The notes under the pieces were generated by a model. It was not told where the DNA came from and did no database searches. It saw nothing but the letters and a program-made list of their open reading frames with translations. This document shows positions 16,272-24,442 of a DNA stretch of 64,000 bases, one piece after another; the stretch's first letter is position 1, and the number at the start of each line of letters is the position of its first letter. The stretch spans positions 186,001 through 250,000 of the forward strand of contig NZ_NBWU01000005.1 of assembly GCF_002514735.1 (NCBI RefSeq), given 5' to 3'. Made by a program: the position numbers and the translations under genes. The stretch comes from Sediminicola luteus. GTDB lineage: Bacteria > Bacteroidota > Bacteroidia > Flavobacteriales > Flavobacteriaceae.

Positions 16272-17432
16272 TTATAGGTGTCGGGCCAAACGTATACCGG
16301 TATATTGCCAACGCAGATCCGGCTGGAAAAAATTACGATATGTATGACGACTATGCTGCGCAGGTGTTGCAACCGAAGCCCCACGCAATACCTTTTGGTT
16401 TACCATAAATTTGCCATTGTATTCCCCAAGGGCGCCATCGGCCTTTTGGTAACCCGGGTAGGGGAGGTAGGCGCTTTCGGTCCATTCCCAGCGTTGGCCC
16501 CACGCTACATGTTCATTTGCGGCCTCCCATTCGAATTCCGTAGGTAATCGATAACCGGCCCATTGGGCAAAGGCATAGGCTTCGTAATACGAAATATGAG
16601 TAAGCAAGGCTTTTGGGTCGATTGGCTGTAAACCGGAATAAGTATAGTGTTGCCATTGCCCATCGATTTTATGCCAATATAAGGGAGCTTCTATACCTTG
16701 GTTTTGCACCCAGTCCCAGGCCTCGGCATGCCAATAGCCAAAATGTTTATACCCTCCGGCTTCGATAAATTCCAAATACTCGCCTTGGGTAACCAGTTCC
16801 GAACGGATTTCAAACGCGGGTAAAAATACCTGGTGGACCCCCAATTCGTTATCGTAACAAAACCCCTGTGTTTGATGACCTATAGTGTACAGACCTTCAT
16901 GGATTTGCACCCATGTGGTGGGTTTGGCTACCGGAAACTCCTCATAATCCATGACCAAGGACGGCAGAAGTGGGTTATGTCCTAAAATATATTTGATGTC
17001 GGTACACAACAATTCTTGGTGTTGTTTTTCGTGATGAGTGCCGATTTCTATGGTGTCCAACACCTGTTGGGGTAAGTCTGTGGCAAAAAGGCGGTCCATA
17101 TGCTTGTCAACATTATGACGATAGCTATAGATTCGGTCTACAGTAGGCCGACTCAGATTACCTCGGTCGGCACGCATTACCCGTTTTCCGGCGGTTTCGT
17201 AATAACTGTTGAAAACAAAAGCGAAATCAGGGTCGAAGGGAGTGTATTTGTCAAGAAAAGGAAGCAAAACAAAGGTCTCGAAAAACCAGGTCGTATGCCC
17301 CAAATGCCATTTGGGTGGCGATACGAAAGTCTCAGGTTGTACTACATAATCTTCAGTCTCTAGTGGAAAGCAGATTTTGGCAGTCTGTTGTCGGGTCTGT
17401 TGGTAAAACGAGGCTAGTGCAAGTGTATCCAC
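16272..17432 (-). CDS. egtB: Ergothioneine biosynthesis sulfoxide synthase
   Basis: Non-haem iron enzyme that joins hercynine and a thiol with O2 to form a sulfoxide. The 386-residue protein has an N-terminal DinB-like helical domain with WHLGHTTWFFE (His43/His46) and THHEKQHQEL (His133, His137), which match the three-His iron site, and a C-terminal formylglycine-enzyme-like domain ending RNFFQPDLRWQYTGIRLAR. Start is GTG, immediately preceded in frame by TAG, so no other start is possible. First gene of egtB-egtD-DUF427. No egtA or egtC is near, which suggests that free cysteine rather than gamma-glutamylcysteine is the thiol; this is inference. Confidence 0.92.
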   Translation of the reverse strand: MDTLALASFYQQTRQQTAKICFPLETEDYVVQPETFVSPPKWHLGHTTWFFETFVLLPFLDKYTPFDPDFAFVFNSYYETAGKRVMRADRGNLSRPTVDRIYSYRHNVDKHMDRLFATDLPQQVLDTIEIGTHHEKQHQELLCTDIKYILGHNPLLPSLVMDYEEFPVAKPTTWVQIHEGLYTIGHQTQGFCYDNELGVHQVFLPAFEIRSELVTQGEYLEFIEAGGYKHFGYWHAEAWDWVQNQGIEAPLYWHKIDGQWQHYTYSGLQPIDPKALLTHISYYEAYAFAQWAGYRLPTEFEWEAANEHVAWGQRWEWTESAYLPYPGYQKADGALGEYNGKFMVNQKVLRGASVATPAQHSRHTYRNFFQPDLRWQYTGIRLARHL

Positions 17433-17508
17433 CTAAAAAGGGTTTCTTAAAAGGTAGGGAAAATGAGATAGACCTTACAGTTGAAACGGAATATCCTATA
17501 GAAGGGGT

Positions 17509-18333
17509 TTATAGTCGGAAGGTTATGGGTATCGCAAATGGGATTTTTACGGGCTTCCCGTTTATCTTTCCAGGAATCATTTTAGGTAATTTGCCAACGA
17601 TACGGTCGGCTTCCTGGGTTAATAATCGGTGGGGGCCTTTGTATCGTTTGTTCCGGATTATACCGTCTTCTCCAATGGTGAACATAATGCTTACTTTACC
17701 ACTAATCCCCATTTCCATGGCTTGTTGCGGGTAATTGAAATGCTCAGAAATATGTTCTTTCATTTTCTTATTGAAACACATTATGCGTTTCTGGGAATTA
17801 AGTTTGGGTTTGCAGCCTGGAAAAAGTGGGATTTCTTCAATAATGCCACCAGAATAAGGTCTATATTCAGTAGGTTCCAATTCAATTGGGGCCATATTTT
17901 CACTTATATTGAAGGCATAGGTGAAATAATGTTTAGAATCCCATTTAGGGTCTTTCAGGTTCTTGATATCCAAGCCAATGAAATCCCTAAGTTCTTTTTT
18001 TAAGGCTATGATGCCTGAAGGGGTTAATTCTTCATTTAGGTAAGATTCCATTGATTCATAAAACATACTCTTACCTTTCTTGTCTGCTTTTAGGTTGATG
18101 CTAAGGGATAAGGTGTCGTTTTTCGAAATGACAAATTCTTTATTTGAAGCCACAAAGGCAATGACCCGTTCACCGATCAACTTGTTTAGACAACGTGCGT
18201 TGTCTTTAGTGTTTTTACAATCCGGATGAACAATTTGTTCTTGGGGATAGTAAATTGAATGGATATCTTGAGCTAACGTTGTACTCAGACTAAATGAAAT
18301 AAATAGGAGAAGCCATGGTTTTTTAGTCATCAT
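17509..18333 (-). CDS. Periplasmic TonB-C-terminal-domain-like protein
   Basis: A 274-residue protein with signal peptide (MMTKKPWLLLFISFSLSTTLAQ). The C-terminal ~100 residues match the Bacteroidota TonB_C pattern: PLFPGCKPKLNSQKRIMCFNK, FNYPQQAMEMGISGKVSIMFTI, ADRIVGKLPKMIPGKINGKPV and IPFAIPITFRL. The N-terminal half has a decayed copy of the 'HPDC...RCLNK' cysteine pair, suggesting an internal duplication. It lacks the membrane anchor and proline-rich linker of a true TonB, so it is unlikely to energise a receptor itself. Paralogue of the next gene upstream, about 70 bp away on the same strand. Function unknown. Confidence 0.75.
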   Translation of the reverse strand: MMTKKPWLLLFISFSLSTTLAQDIHSIYYPQEQIVHPDCKNTKDNARCLNKLIGERVIAFVASNKEFVISKNDTLSLSINLKADKKGKSMFYESMESYLNEELTPSGIIALKKELRDFIGLDIKNLKDPKWDSKHYFTYAFNISENMAPIELEPTEYRPYSGGIIEEIPLFPGCKPKLNSQKRIMCFNKKMKEHISEHFNYPQQAMEMGISGKVSIMFTIGEDGIIRNKRYKGPHRLLTQEADRIVGKLPKMIPGKINGKPVKIPFAIPITFRL

Positions 18334-18401
18334 TAAAGGGGGGTGGGTTTCTACGGTTACGCATTAACTAAAACAATTAGACGTTGGGTGCTATTCGGGT
18401 C

Positions 18402-19238
18402 TTAATATTTATCGGAAATTATGGTATTGTGTTGAATAGTACGGATGTTAATGCTGTTGCGTGTGGTATGCTGAAAAACGATGACACTCGCTTTACTAGG
18501 GTCTTTTGAAATAAGTTTTGCGAACCGTTTTTCAATATAGCTGATTATGGCTTTATCTGCAGATTTTTTACCGGTTTCGGCATAGGCATGTAGGGAACCT
18601 GATTCGACGTCGTAATAAAAAATGGCGTCATAACTAGTTTCGAGTTTGGTCTTGCTATGAACTTGCTTCGTTACCGGTAAACTACGACTCATTTCACGGC
18701 TCAGGCTCGTTTTAAGACACTTGGCAATGTTGGTAGAACCTTCGCAACCAATAAAAACGGGAGGGTTTTTCACTTCACTGATAAATGGGGTTTCCAAGAT
18801 GTTTTTATCCGGGAATTTTAGTGCCAATTGATGGCGCATATAATGTTTTTGTAGAAATTTTATGGGATAGGTAACCTTGATGGGTTTTTCAAATACTGTG
18901 TCCGATAAACTTTTAAAAGAAGGAAGCTCGGCCAACAATCTTTTGGCCTCCGGCTCAAATACAGGGTGGGTACTTCTCAATTTTGTGTTAGACACCTCTC
19001 CAAGTGAGTCTATTTCGAAGTATACATAAACATTACCCGTTAGTTTTTCGGTACTGGCATCTGCCGGGTAGACTATGTTTTTAGCCAAATATTGTTGCAG
19101 GCTATTTTCCAAACAGGTTTTATCGCCACGCTCTTTCGCGCAGGGATACCCTTGTAGTTGTAGGGAGGTGTTGGTCTGGGTTTGGGCAAGCGTTTTTAAA
19201 CAGCAGATTAAAAGGGCTAAAAGTATTACAGGTCGCAT
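18402..19238 (-). CDS. Periplasmic TonB-C-like protein, diverged paralogue
   Basis: A 278-residue secreted protein (signal MRPVILLALLICCLKTLAQ). Here the better TonB_C-like unit is the N-terminal half: YPCAKERGDKTCLENSLQQYL, IVYPADASTEKLTGNVYVYFEI, AKRLLAELPSFKSL and IKVTYPIKF. The C-terminal half has another GCEG...KCLK cysteine pair but little further similarity. The arrangement mirrors that of the downstream neighbour with the strong and weak copies exchanged. No transmembrane anchor. The pair may bind TonB-like partners or peptidoglycan, but nothing in the sequence shows which. Hypothetical, family-level assignment only. Confidence 0.7.
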   Translation of the reverse strand: MRPVILLALLICCLKTLAQTQTNTSLQLQGYPCAKERGDKTCLENSLQQYLAKNIVYPADASTEKLTGNVYVYFEIDSLGEVSNTKLRSTHPVFEPEAKRLLAELPSFKSLSDTVFEKPIKVTYPIKFLQKHYMRHQLALKFPDKNILETPFISEVKNPPVFIGCEGSTNIAKCLKTSLSREMSRSLPVTKQVHSKTKLETSYDAIFYYDVESGSLHAYAETGKKSADKAIISYIEKRFAKLISKDPSKASVIVFQHTTRNSINIRTIQHNTIISDKY

Positions 19239-19324
19239 GTTGGTTTGGTTTTGGCTGACCTAAAATTACTGTCTAGTCCTGAATAAAACAAAAAGGGACG
19301 ACTTGTTTTTATTGACTCTGTTAG

Positions 19325-20179
19325 TTATACGGCCACCACGCCTTTGATGTGTGGATGTGGGTCGTAGCCTTCCAGGATGAAATCGTCAAAGGTAAAATCG
19401 AAAATATCGGTTATTTCCGGGTTCAATTTCATTTTAGGTAGGGGGCGTGGCTCCCGGCTCAATTGTAATTTGATCTGCTCCATATGGTTGTTGTAGATAT
19501 GGGCATCGCCAAAAGTGTGAATGAATTCACCGGGCTCATAACCGCAGGCTTGGGCCATCATCATAGTGAAAAGGGCGTAGCTTGCAATATTAAAGGGTAC
19601 GCCAAGGAAAATATCGGCACTGCGCTGATAAAGTTGTAGGGATAGCTTTGGTTTTGCATTTGCTCCCCCGTCGGGGGTTGGGGGGCTTACATAAAACTGA
19701 AAAAAGGCATGGCAAGGGGGTAGGGCGGCCTTACCGTTGGCAACGTTTTCGCCAAAGGAAACCGAGGTGTCGGGCAGTACACTGGGGTTCCAGGCAGAGA
19801 CCAGCATGCGTCTGCTGTTCGGGTTGGTCTTCAGGGTGTGGATCACTTCTTTGATCTGGTCGATCTCTTCGGAGTTCCAGTTACGCCATTGGTGGCCGTA
19901 AACCGGACCCAAGTCGCCTTTTTCATCGGCCCATTCGTTCCAGATACGTACCCCGTTCTCCTGTAGATAGGCAATATTGGTATCACCTTTTAAAAACCAT
20001 AAGAGCTCGTGGATGATACTCTTTAAATGTAGTTTTTTGGTGGTGACCATAGGAAATCCTTCCGATAGGTCGAAACGCATTTGGTAGCCAAAAACACTTA
20101 GGGTGCCAGTACCGGTACGATCGCCTTTGGCAGCCCCTTCGGTCAATACATGTTGTAGTAAGTCGTGGTATTGTTGCAT
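19325..20179 (-). CDS. thyA: Thymidylate synthase (ThyA type) with in-frame palindrome insertion
   Basis: Methylates dUMP to dTMP with methylene-tetrahydrofolate, producing dihydrofolate for FolA. Motifs are complete: [25 protein letters not shown], the nucleophile in [29 protein letters not shown] and the C-terminal [13 protein letters not shown]. Length is 284 residues against 264 in E. coli. About ten extra residues (within [16 protein letters not shown]) directly follow the catalytic strand, at the short turn where E. coli has ADGKLS. They are encoded by a GC-rich palindromic repeat (see separate entry). The insertion falls in a surface turn, so activity is probably retained. Confidence 0.95.
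   Translation of the reverse strand: MQQYHDLLQHVLTEGAAKGDRTGTGTLSVFGYQMRFDLSEGFPMVTTKKLHLKSIIHELLWFLKGDTNIAYLQENGVRIWNEWADEKGDLGPVYGHQWRNWNSEEIDQIKEVIHTLKTNPNSRRMLVSAWNPSVLPDTSVSFGENVANGKAALPPCHAFFQFYVSPPTPDGGANAKPKLSLQLYQRSADIFLGVPFNIASYALFTMMMAQACGYEPGEFIHTFGDAHIYNNHMEQIKLQLSREPRPLPKMKLNPEITDIFDFTFDDFILEGYDPHPHIKGVVAV
19655..19688. repeat. GC-rich palindromic repeat inside thyA
   Basis: The segment contains CCCCCGTCGGGGG, a perfect inverted repeat, followed by a further run TTGGGGGG. Short elements with paired C5/G5 runs are common between genes in flavobacteria. This one lies in frame within thyA and encodes the peptide PPTPDGG. Base composition is clearly unlike the flanking coding sequence. 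Confidence 0.7.
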
Positions 20180-20243
20180 AAGCCTTCTTCCATTTTCCGC
20201 CTTACCGATAATTTTCGGTAGGGGAAACCGTCTTTAAGTTAAA

Positions 20244-20251
20244 CAAAACTA
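20244..20251 (-). promoter_or_regulatory. Possible -7 box for thyA
   Basis: The minus strand reads TAGTTTTG, fitting TAnnTTTG, about 65 nt upstream of the thyA ATG. No convincing -33 TTG at the usual distance. A small inverted repeat, TACCGA...TCGGTA, lies between this box and the gene. Confidence 0.35.
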
Positions 20252-20373
20252 ATAGCATGTAAATATAAGCTGCTGGCCTTTGTTGTTTCGTCGGAAGCGA
20301 CCTACAGTTTTACCAAACTTATCAACGATGGGCGATATGGCCTAGGGAATCGCGATAATTAGGGGAAAAGAGG

Positions 20374-21786
20374 TTATCCCAAAATCATACCGGCAATGGT
20401 AGCCGAAAGTAAAGAGGCTAAAGAACCTCCTAATACGGCTTTAAGGCCAAATTCCGATAAGGTCTTTCGTTGTCCTGGGGCCAAAGAGCCAATACCACCG
20501 ATCTGAATACCGATCGAGGCAAAATTGGCAAAACCGCATAACATATAGGTGGCCATGATAATAGACTTATTGTAGGTGAAATGTGTAGCGTTACTTACAT
20601 CTTTTAAAGTGGCGAGTTGCGTATAGCCAACAAATTCGCTAGAGGCCAATTTAATTCCAAGTAATTGGCCCATAAGCATAACGTCTTCCGTGTTTACGCC
20701 TATTAACCACATTAGAGGGGCAAAAACCGTACCTAGGACAGCTTCTAGTGAGAAGGAATCATAAGGTGTGTTTGCGGCCATCCATTCGTTGAAGCCGCCA
20801 ATACCGCCAAGTAACCCAAAAAAACCATTGATCATGGCAATAAAAGCCACGAAAACCAATAACATGGCGCCTACATTTACGGCAAGCTTTAAACCTTCGG
20901 TGGTCCCATTACTTATGGCGTCCAATATGTTTGTGCCGATTTTTTCATTTGAAACGGTAACTTCCGTATCAATGGCTTCAGTCTGCGGGTACAATATCTT
21001 GGAAATTACAATGGCACCTGGCGCCGCCATCACAGAAGCGGCCAACAAATGACGCGCAAATTCTAGGCGAAGGGCTTCGTCCGTTCCGCCAAGGAATCCG
21101 ATATATGCTGCCAATACACCGCCTGCAACGGTTGCCATCCCTCCGATCATAACCAACATGATCTCCGAACGGTTCATTTTTTCTAGATAGGCCTTTATTA
21201 GTAAGGGTGCTTCAGTTTGGCCTAAAAATATATTTCCGGCTACCGAAAGGCTTTCCGGACCCGAAATACCTAGGGATTTAGTAAGTAGCCAAGCCATGGC
21301 CTTAACCACTTTTTGAATAACACCTAAATAAAATAGCACGGAAGTAAGGGCTGAAAAGAATATTATGGTAGGAAGGATCTGAAAGGCGAATACGTAACCA
21401 ATGTTTGGGTTTTCCACATTCAATAGATTGCCCAATAAAAATTGACTGCCAGCCATGGTGTAGTCTAAGATGCTAACAAAAACACGGCCCAACGATTCAA
21501 AGATCCATTGTACTGCGGGTACTTTTAGAATGCCAACCGCTAGTAAGAGTTGAATACCCAAACCAATACCTACTGTTTTCCAGTTGATCCCTTTTCTGTT
21601 GGCGCTAAAAGCATAGGCGATTGCTATTAAGGTAAGCATACCGATTACCCCACGATAAAGGCTACTTATGGAAAAGGAACTGGGAACAAAGCCATCCGTT
21701 TCTTGAACATTTATTATGGCAGAAGCCGCTAAAGGAATGAAAAGGCAAACTATGATAGTTAGCAAACGGGTAACCTTGCTATTCAT
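20374..21786 (-). CDS. Concentrative nucleoside transporter (NupC/CNT family)
   Basis: A 470-residue polytopic inner-membrane protein that imports nucleosides with H+ or Na+. Family motifs are visible: GNIFLGQTEAPLLIKAYL (substrate site, NxFxGxTEAP), GGMATVAGGVLAAYIGFLGG, INGFFGLLGGIGGFNEWM, LMWLIGVNTEDVMLMGQLLGIKLASSEFVGY and TYMLCGFANFASIGIQIGGIG. Length is typical of bacterial CNTs. The N-terminal stretch (MNSKVTRLLTIIVCLFIPLAASAII) is an extra hydrophobic segment. Neighbouring thyA and the deoxynucleoside kinase further along fit a nucleotide-salvage context. Coupling ion and substrate range are not determinable by eye. Confidence 0.92.
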   Translation of the reverse strand: MNSKVTRLLTIIVCLFIPLAASAIINVQETDGFVPSSFSISSLYRGVIGMLTLIAIAYAFSANRKGINWKTVGIGLGIQLLLAVGILKVPAVQWIFESLGRVFVSILDYTMAGSQFLLGNLLNVENPNIGYVFAFQILPTIIFFSALTSVLFYLGVIQKVVKAMAWLLTKSLGISGPESLSVAGNIFLGQTEAPLLIKAYLEKMNRSEIMLVMIGGMATVAGGVLAAYIGFLGGTDEALRLEFARHLLAASVMAAPGAIVISKILYPQTEAIDTEVTVSNEKIGTNILDAISNGTTEGLKLAVNVGAMLLVFVAFIAMINGFFGLLGGIGGFNEWMAANTPYDSFSLEAVLGTVFAPLMWLIGVNTEDVMLMGQLLGIKLASSEFVGYTQLATLKDVSNATHFTYNKSIIMATYMLCGFANFASIGIQIGGIGSLAPGQRKTLSEFGLKAVLGGSLASLLSATIAGMILG

Positions 21787-21792
21787 GGTAAA

Positions 21793-22428
21793 TTATTTGG
21801 TATGTTTCGATATTTCGTCGCGGAGACGGGCAGCTTTTTCGTAGTCTTCCTTTTGTACGGCCTTTTCCAATTCTTTTTGGAGTTCGGTAAGGCTCATGCT
21901 TTGATACGGATTGGCGTCACCCTTGGCCAGTGGTACGGTTTCTTCTTCCTGTAAGATTTCGTCTACTTCAATGGTCTCATCGTCCGAATCTTCGTCTTCT
22001 TCATCCTTGGCAGAGAATTTAAGATAGATTCCGGCCTTGTCCAAAATGTTCTTATAAGTGAAAATCGGGGCTTGGAACCGCAGGGCCAGACTAATGGCAT
22101 CCGACGTACGTGCGTCGATAATCTCTTCGACCTGATCGCGTTCACAAATGATACTAGAGTAGAACACCCCATCGACCAGTTTATGGATAATGACTTGCTT
22201 GATCACGATATCGAAACGATCGGCAAAGGTTTTAAATAAGTCGTGGGTAAGGGGCCTTGGCGGCTTGATTTCTTTTTCCAATGCTATGGCAATGGATTGT
22301 GCTTCAAAGGCACCGATTACGATCGGCAGCTTTCGGTCACCATCCACTTCATTCAGTATCAAGGCATAAGCTCCGTTTTGTGTTTGGCTATAGGAGATGC
22401 CCTTAATTTTCAACCTTACTAGACTCAT
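21793..22428 (-). CDS. Bifunctional nuclease (BFN/DUF151) family protein with UVR tail
   Basis: A 211-residue protein. Residues 1-145 form the BFN (DUF151) domain: LKIKGISYSQTQNGAYALILNEVDGDRKLPIVIGAFEAQSIAIALE, RPLTHDLFKTF and IDARTSDAISLALRF are family blocks. An acidic linker (DEEDEDSDDETIEVDE) leads to a C-terminal UVR motif (LQKELEKAVQKEDYEKAARLRDEI), as in UvrB/UvrC, that mediates protein contact. Plant BFN homologues degrade RNA and DNA; the bacterial role is unclear. The start at MSLVRLKIKG is chosen because the upstream extension runs through a terminator. It is followed 6 nt later by the transporter gene. Confidence 0.88.
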   Translation of the reverse strand: MSLVRLKIKGISYSQTQNGAYALILNEVDGDRKLPIVIGAFEAQSIAIALEKEIKPPRPLTHDLFKTFADRFDIVIKQVIIHKLVDGVFYSSIICERDQVEEIIDARTSDAISLALRFQAPIFTYKNILDKAGIYLKFSAKDEEDEDSDDETIEVDEILQEEETVPLAKGDANPYQSMSLTELQKELEKAVQKEDYEKAARLRDEISKHTK

Positions 22429-22437
22429 ATACTGTAA

Positions 22438-22496
22438 AAATACAAAAAGGGTTGTTTGGTACGTAGGCGGGTGTCCTATGAGACCAAACAACCCTT
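22438..22496 (-). terminator. Rho-independent terminator of etfB-etfA
   Basis: On the minus strand AAGGGTTGTTTGGT pairs with ACCAAACAACCCTT (a 14-bp perfect stem, 21-nt loop), followed by TTTTTGTATTTTT. It lies about 25 nt after the etfA stop and before the BFN gene. The loop is unusually long for a simple terminator. Confidence 0.85.
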
Positions 22497-22518
22497 AGCG
22501 GGTCACAATTTATGAAAA

Positions 22519-23487
22519 TTACCCGTTTTGGGCCTTAAATTCCTTCAATTTTTCGATAAGCTTAGGTACAACCTCGAAGGCATCACCTACCACCCCGTAA
22601 TCTGCCGCCTTAAAGAAAGGGGCTTCCGGGTCGGTATTGATCACTACTTTGACCTTTGAGGCGCTTACCCCGGCCAAATGCTGTATGGCGCCCGAGATAC
22701 CTATGGCGATATACAAGTTACTGGCAACGGGCTTCCCGGTTTGTCCAACGTGTTCGCTATGGGGTCTCCAGCCTAAATCGGATACCGGCTTGGAGCAAGC
22801 GGTCGCTGCACCCAATACCTCGGCCAATTCTTCTACCATACCCCAGTTCTCTGGTCCTTTAAGACCACGGCCTCCAGAGACTACGGTGTCGGCATCGGCA
22901 ATGGTAACCTTACCGCTAACTTTATCTACTTCGACACTTTTTGTAGCGGTATCTGCGCTGGACATATCTGGGCTAAACGCCTCTACTTGCGCCGTAGTCG
23001 GGTTTTCGATTGCGCCAAAAGCGTTGCCCGAAACCCCAACTACCTTATTGTCGGTGGTAATTTCGGTGTTGGCAAAGCCTTTGTTACTGAAAGCGGTGCG
23101 CTTTACTGTAAAAGGAGCCGTACTGCTTGGGGCGGCAACTACATTTGGGGCATAACCTGCCTGTAGTTTTGCGGCCAATATTGGGGCTAGGTATTTGGCA
23201 TCAGTGCTCGAACTTACGACGATTACGCTTGCGCCTTCTTTTTGTACGGCTTGGGCAATAACATCGGCATAGTTTTTCGCGTTGAAACTTTCTAGACCGG
23301 CACCTGAGGCATTCAATACTTTGGCCACCCCATAGGTTCCCAAAGTATCGGCATCACTGGCATTGATGCTTATAGCGGTAACCGAGCTGCCCATTTGCTG
23401 GGCCACGGCGTACCCGTATGAGGCTACTTCAAACGCATTTTTGCGTAGGGCCCCGTTTTCTGATTCTGTATATACTAAAACTGACAT
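22519..23487 (-). CDS. etfA: Electron transfer flavoprotein, alpha subunit
   Basis: FAD-binding subunit of ETF, which accepts electrons from acyl-CoA and other dehydrogenases and passes them to ETF:quinone oxidoreductase. The 322-residue protein has the N-terminal ETF fold (MSVLVYTESENGALRKNAFE) and the C-terminal FAD domain: VVSGGRGLKGPENW, LGAATACSKPVSDLGW, HVGQTGKPVASNLYIAIGISGAIQHLAG and VINTDPEAPFFKAADYGVVGD. Length is typical. It starts 16 nt after etfB and a strong terminator follows, giving a two-gene operon. Confidence 0.96.
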   Translation of the reverse strand: MSVLVYTESENGALRKNAFEVASYGYAVAQQMGSSVTAISINASDADTLGTYGVAKVLNASGAGLESFNAKNYADVIAQAVQKEGASVIVVSSSTDAKYLAPILAAKLQAGYAPNVVAAPSSTAPFTVKRTAFSNKGFANTEITTDNKVVGVSGNAFGAIENPTTAQVEAFSPDMSSADTATKSVEVDKVSGKVTIADADTVVSGGRGLKGPENWGMVEELAEVLGAATACSKPVSDLGWRPHSEHVGQTGKPVASNLYIAIGISGAIQHLAGVSASKVKVVINTDPEAPFFKAADYGVVGDAFEVVPKLIEKLKEFKAQNG

Positions 23488-23503
23488 TTGTTCTGGGTTT
23501 GGG

Positions 23504-24250
23504 TTAGATAACTTTGGCTTCGTTATGCAATAGGTTTACCAATTCGGCCATATTGTCGGCATCTACCATTTTAACAGCGCCTTTCGGAGCTGGTTTTTCA
23601 AAGGAAGTGTCTTTGGTAGCATTGGTGGCAGCAGCTGGAGCCAAGACTTCCAATTTCTTCTTACGGGCCATCATTATACCACGCATATTCGGAATGCGAA
23701 GGTCACTTTCCTCAACCAAACCTTTTTGTCCGCCGATAACCAAGGGTAAACTAGTCGATAAGGTTTCCTTACCACCGTCTATTTCACGTGAAGCCGTGGC
23801 CGAAGTGCCATCTACCTCGAGACCGATACAGTTATTTACGAAATTCATATCCAATAAGGTGGCCAGCATGCCGGGTACCATACCGCCATTGTAATCGATG
23901 GATTCACGCCCGGCGATAACCAAATCGTATCCGCCGTTCTTAACGACTTCGGCCAGTTGTTGGGCCACGAAAAAACCGTCGGTAGGTTCGGCGTCTACCC
24001 GAAAGGCTTCATCGGCGCCAATGGCCAATGCCTTACGGATCGCGGGTTCGGTAGTGGCTGGGCCAACATTGGCCACGTGCACGGTTGCACCTTGTTTTTC
24101 TTTGAACCACATGGCACGGGTAAGCCCGAATTCATCGTTGGGGTTGATCACGAACTGGACACCCGTCGTATCAAAAGCCGAGTTGTCGGCGGTAAAATTG
24201 ATCTTAGAGGTAGTGTCCGGCACATTACTGATACATACTAATATCTTCAT
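23504..24250 (-). CDS. etfB: Electron transfer flavoprotein, beta subunit
   Basis: AMP-binding partner of EtfA. The 248-residue protein begins MKILVCISNVPDTTSKI and carries GADEAFRVDAE, VIAGRESIDYNGGMVPGMLA (the ETF beta signature) and GQKGLVEESDLRIPNMRGIMMARKKKLEVL near the C-terminus. The start is fixed by family alignment; a 20-residue upstream extension overlaps promoter-like DNA. The Bacteroidota electron acceptor is probably an ETF-quinone oxidoreductase elsewhere. Divergent from pdhB across about 190 bp. Confidence 0.96.
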   Translation of the reverse strand: MKILVCISNVPDTTSKINFTADNSAFDTTGVQFVINPNDEFGLTRAMWFKEKQGATVHVANVGPATTEPAIRKALAIGADEAFRVDAEPTDGFFVAQQLAEVVKNGGYDLVIAGRESIDYNGGMVPGMLATLLDMNFVNNCIGLEVDGTSATASREIDGGKETLSTSLPLVIGGQKGLVEESDLRIPNMRGIMMARKKKLEVLAPAAATNATKDTSFEKPAPKGAVKMVDADNMAELVNLLHNEAKVI

Positions 24251-24307
24251 CGTTTTCGTAGATTTTGAATGTGGGATAAAACAGCGGCTAAGATAACCAA
24301 TTAAATT

Positions 24308-24315
24308 CAAAAATA
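24308..24315 (-). promoter_or_regulatory. Probable -7 box for etfB-etfA
   Basis: The minus strand reads TATTTTTG, an exact TAnnTTTG match, about 58 nt upstream of the etfB ATG. No clear TTG at -33. A perfect palindrome ATGCATGCAT (24318-24327) lies immediately upstream and could be a binding site. Confidence 0.4.
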
Positions 24316-24383
24316 CTATGCATGCATAATAAATTTATCTATTTTTTTGACATTTCCTTCCAAAGGTTGCCATATTATTTTTC

Positions 24384-24391
24384 TATTTTTG
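24384..24391 (+). promoter_or_regulatory. Probable -7 box for pdhB
   Basis: TATTTTTG matches TAnnTTTG about 50 nt upstream of the chosen ATG at 24443. This favours the internal ATG over an in-frame start at 24347, which would place the promoter inside the coding sequence. Confidence 0.45.
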
Positions 24392-24442
24392 TTCCTGCTT
24401 TTCACGGAAAATCAGATAGATTCTACAATAGATAAAGAATAC

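Noticed and set aside
17315-17734. Open frame on the plus strand across the egtB and TonB-C-like gene ends
   Set aside because: It spans two good minus-strand genes and has no domain or signal peptide.
22637-24296. Long plus-strand open frames over etfA and etfB
   Set aside because: They arise from the codon bias of the real genes on the other strand; translations look random in composition.
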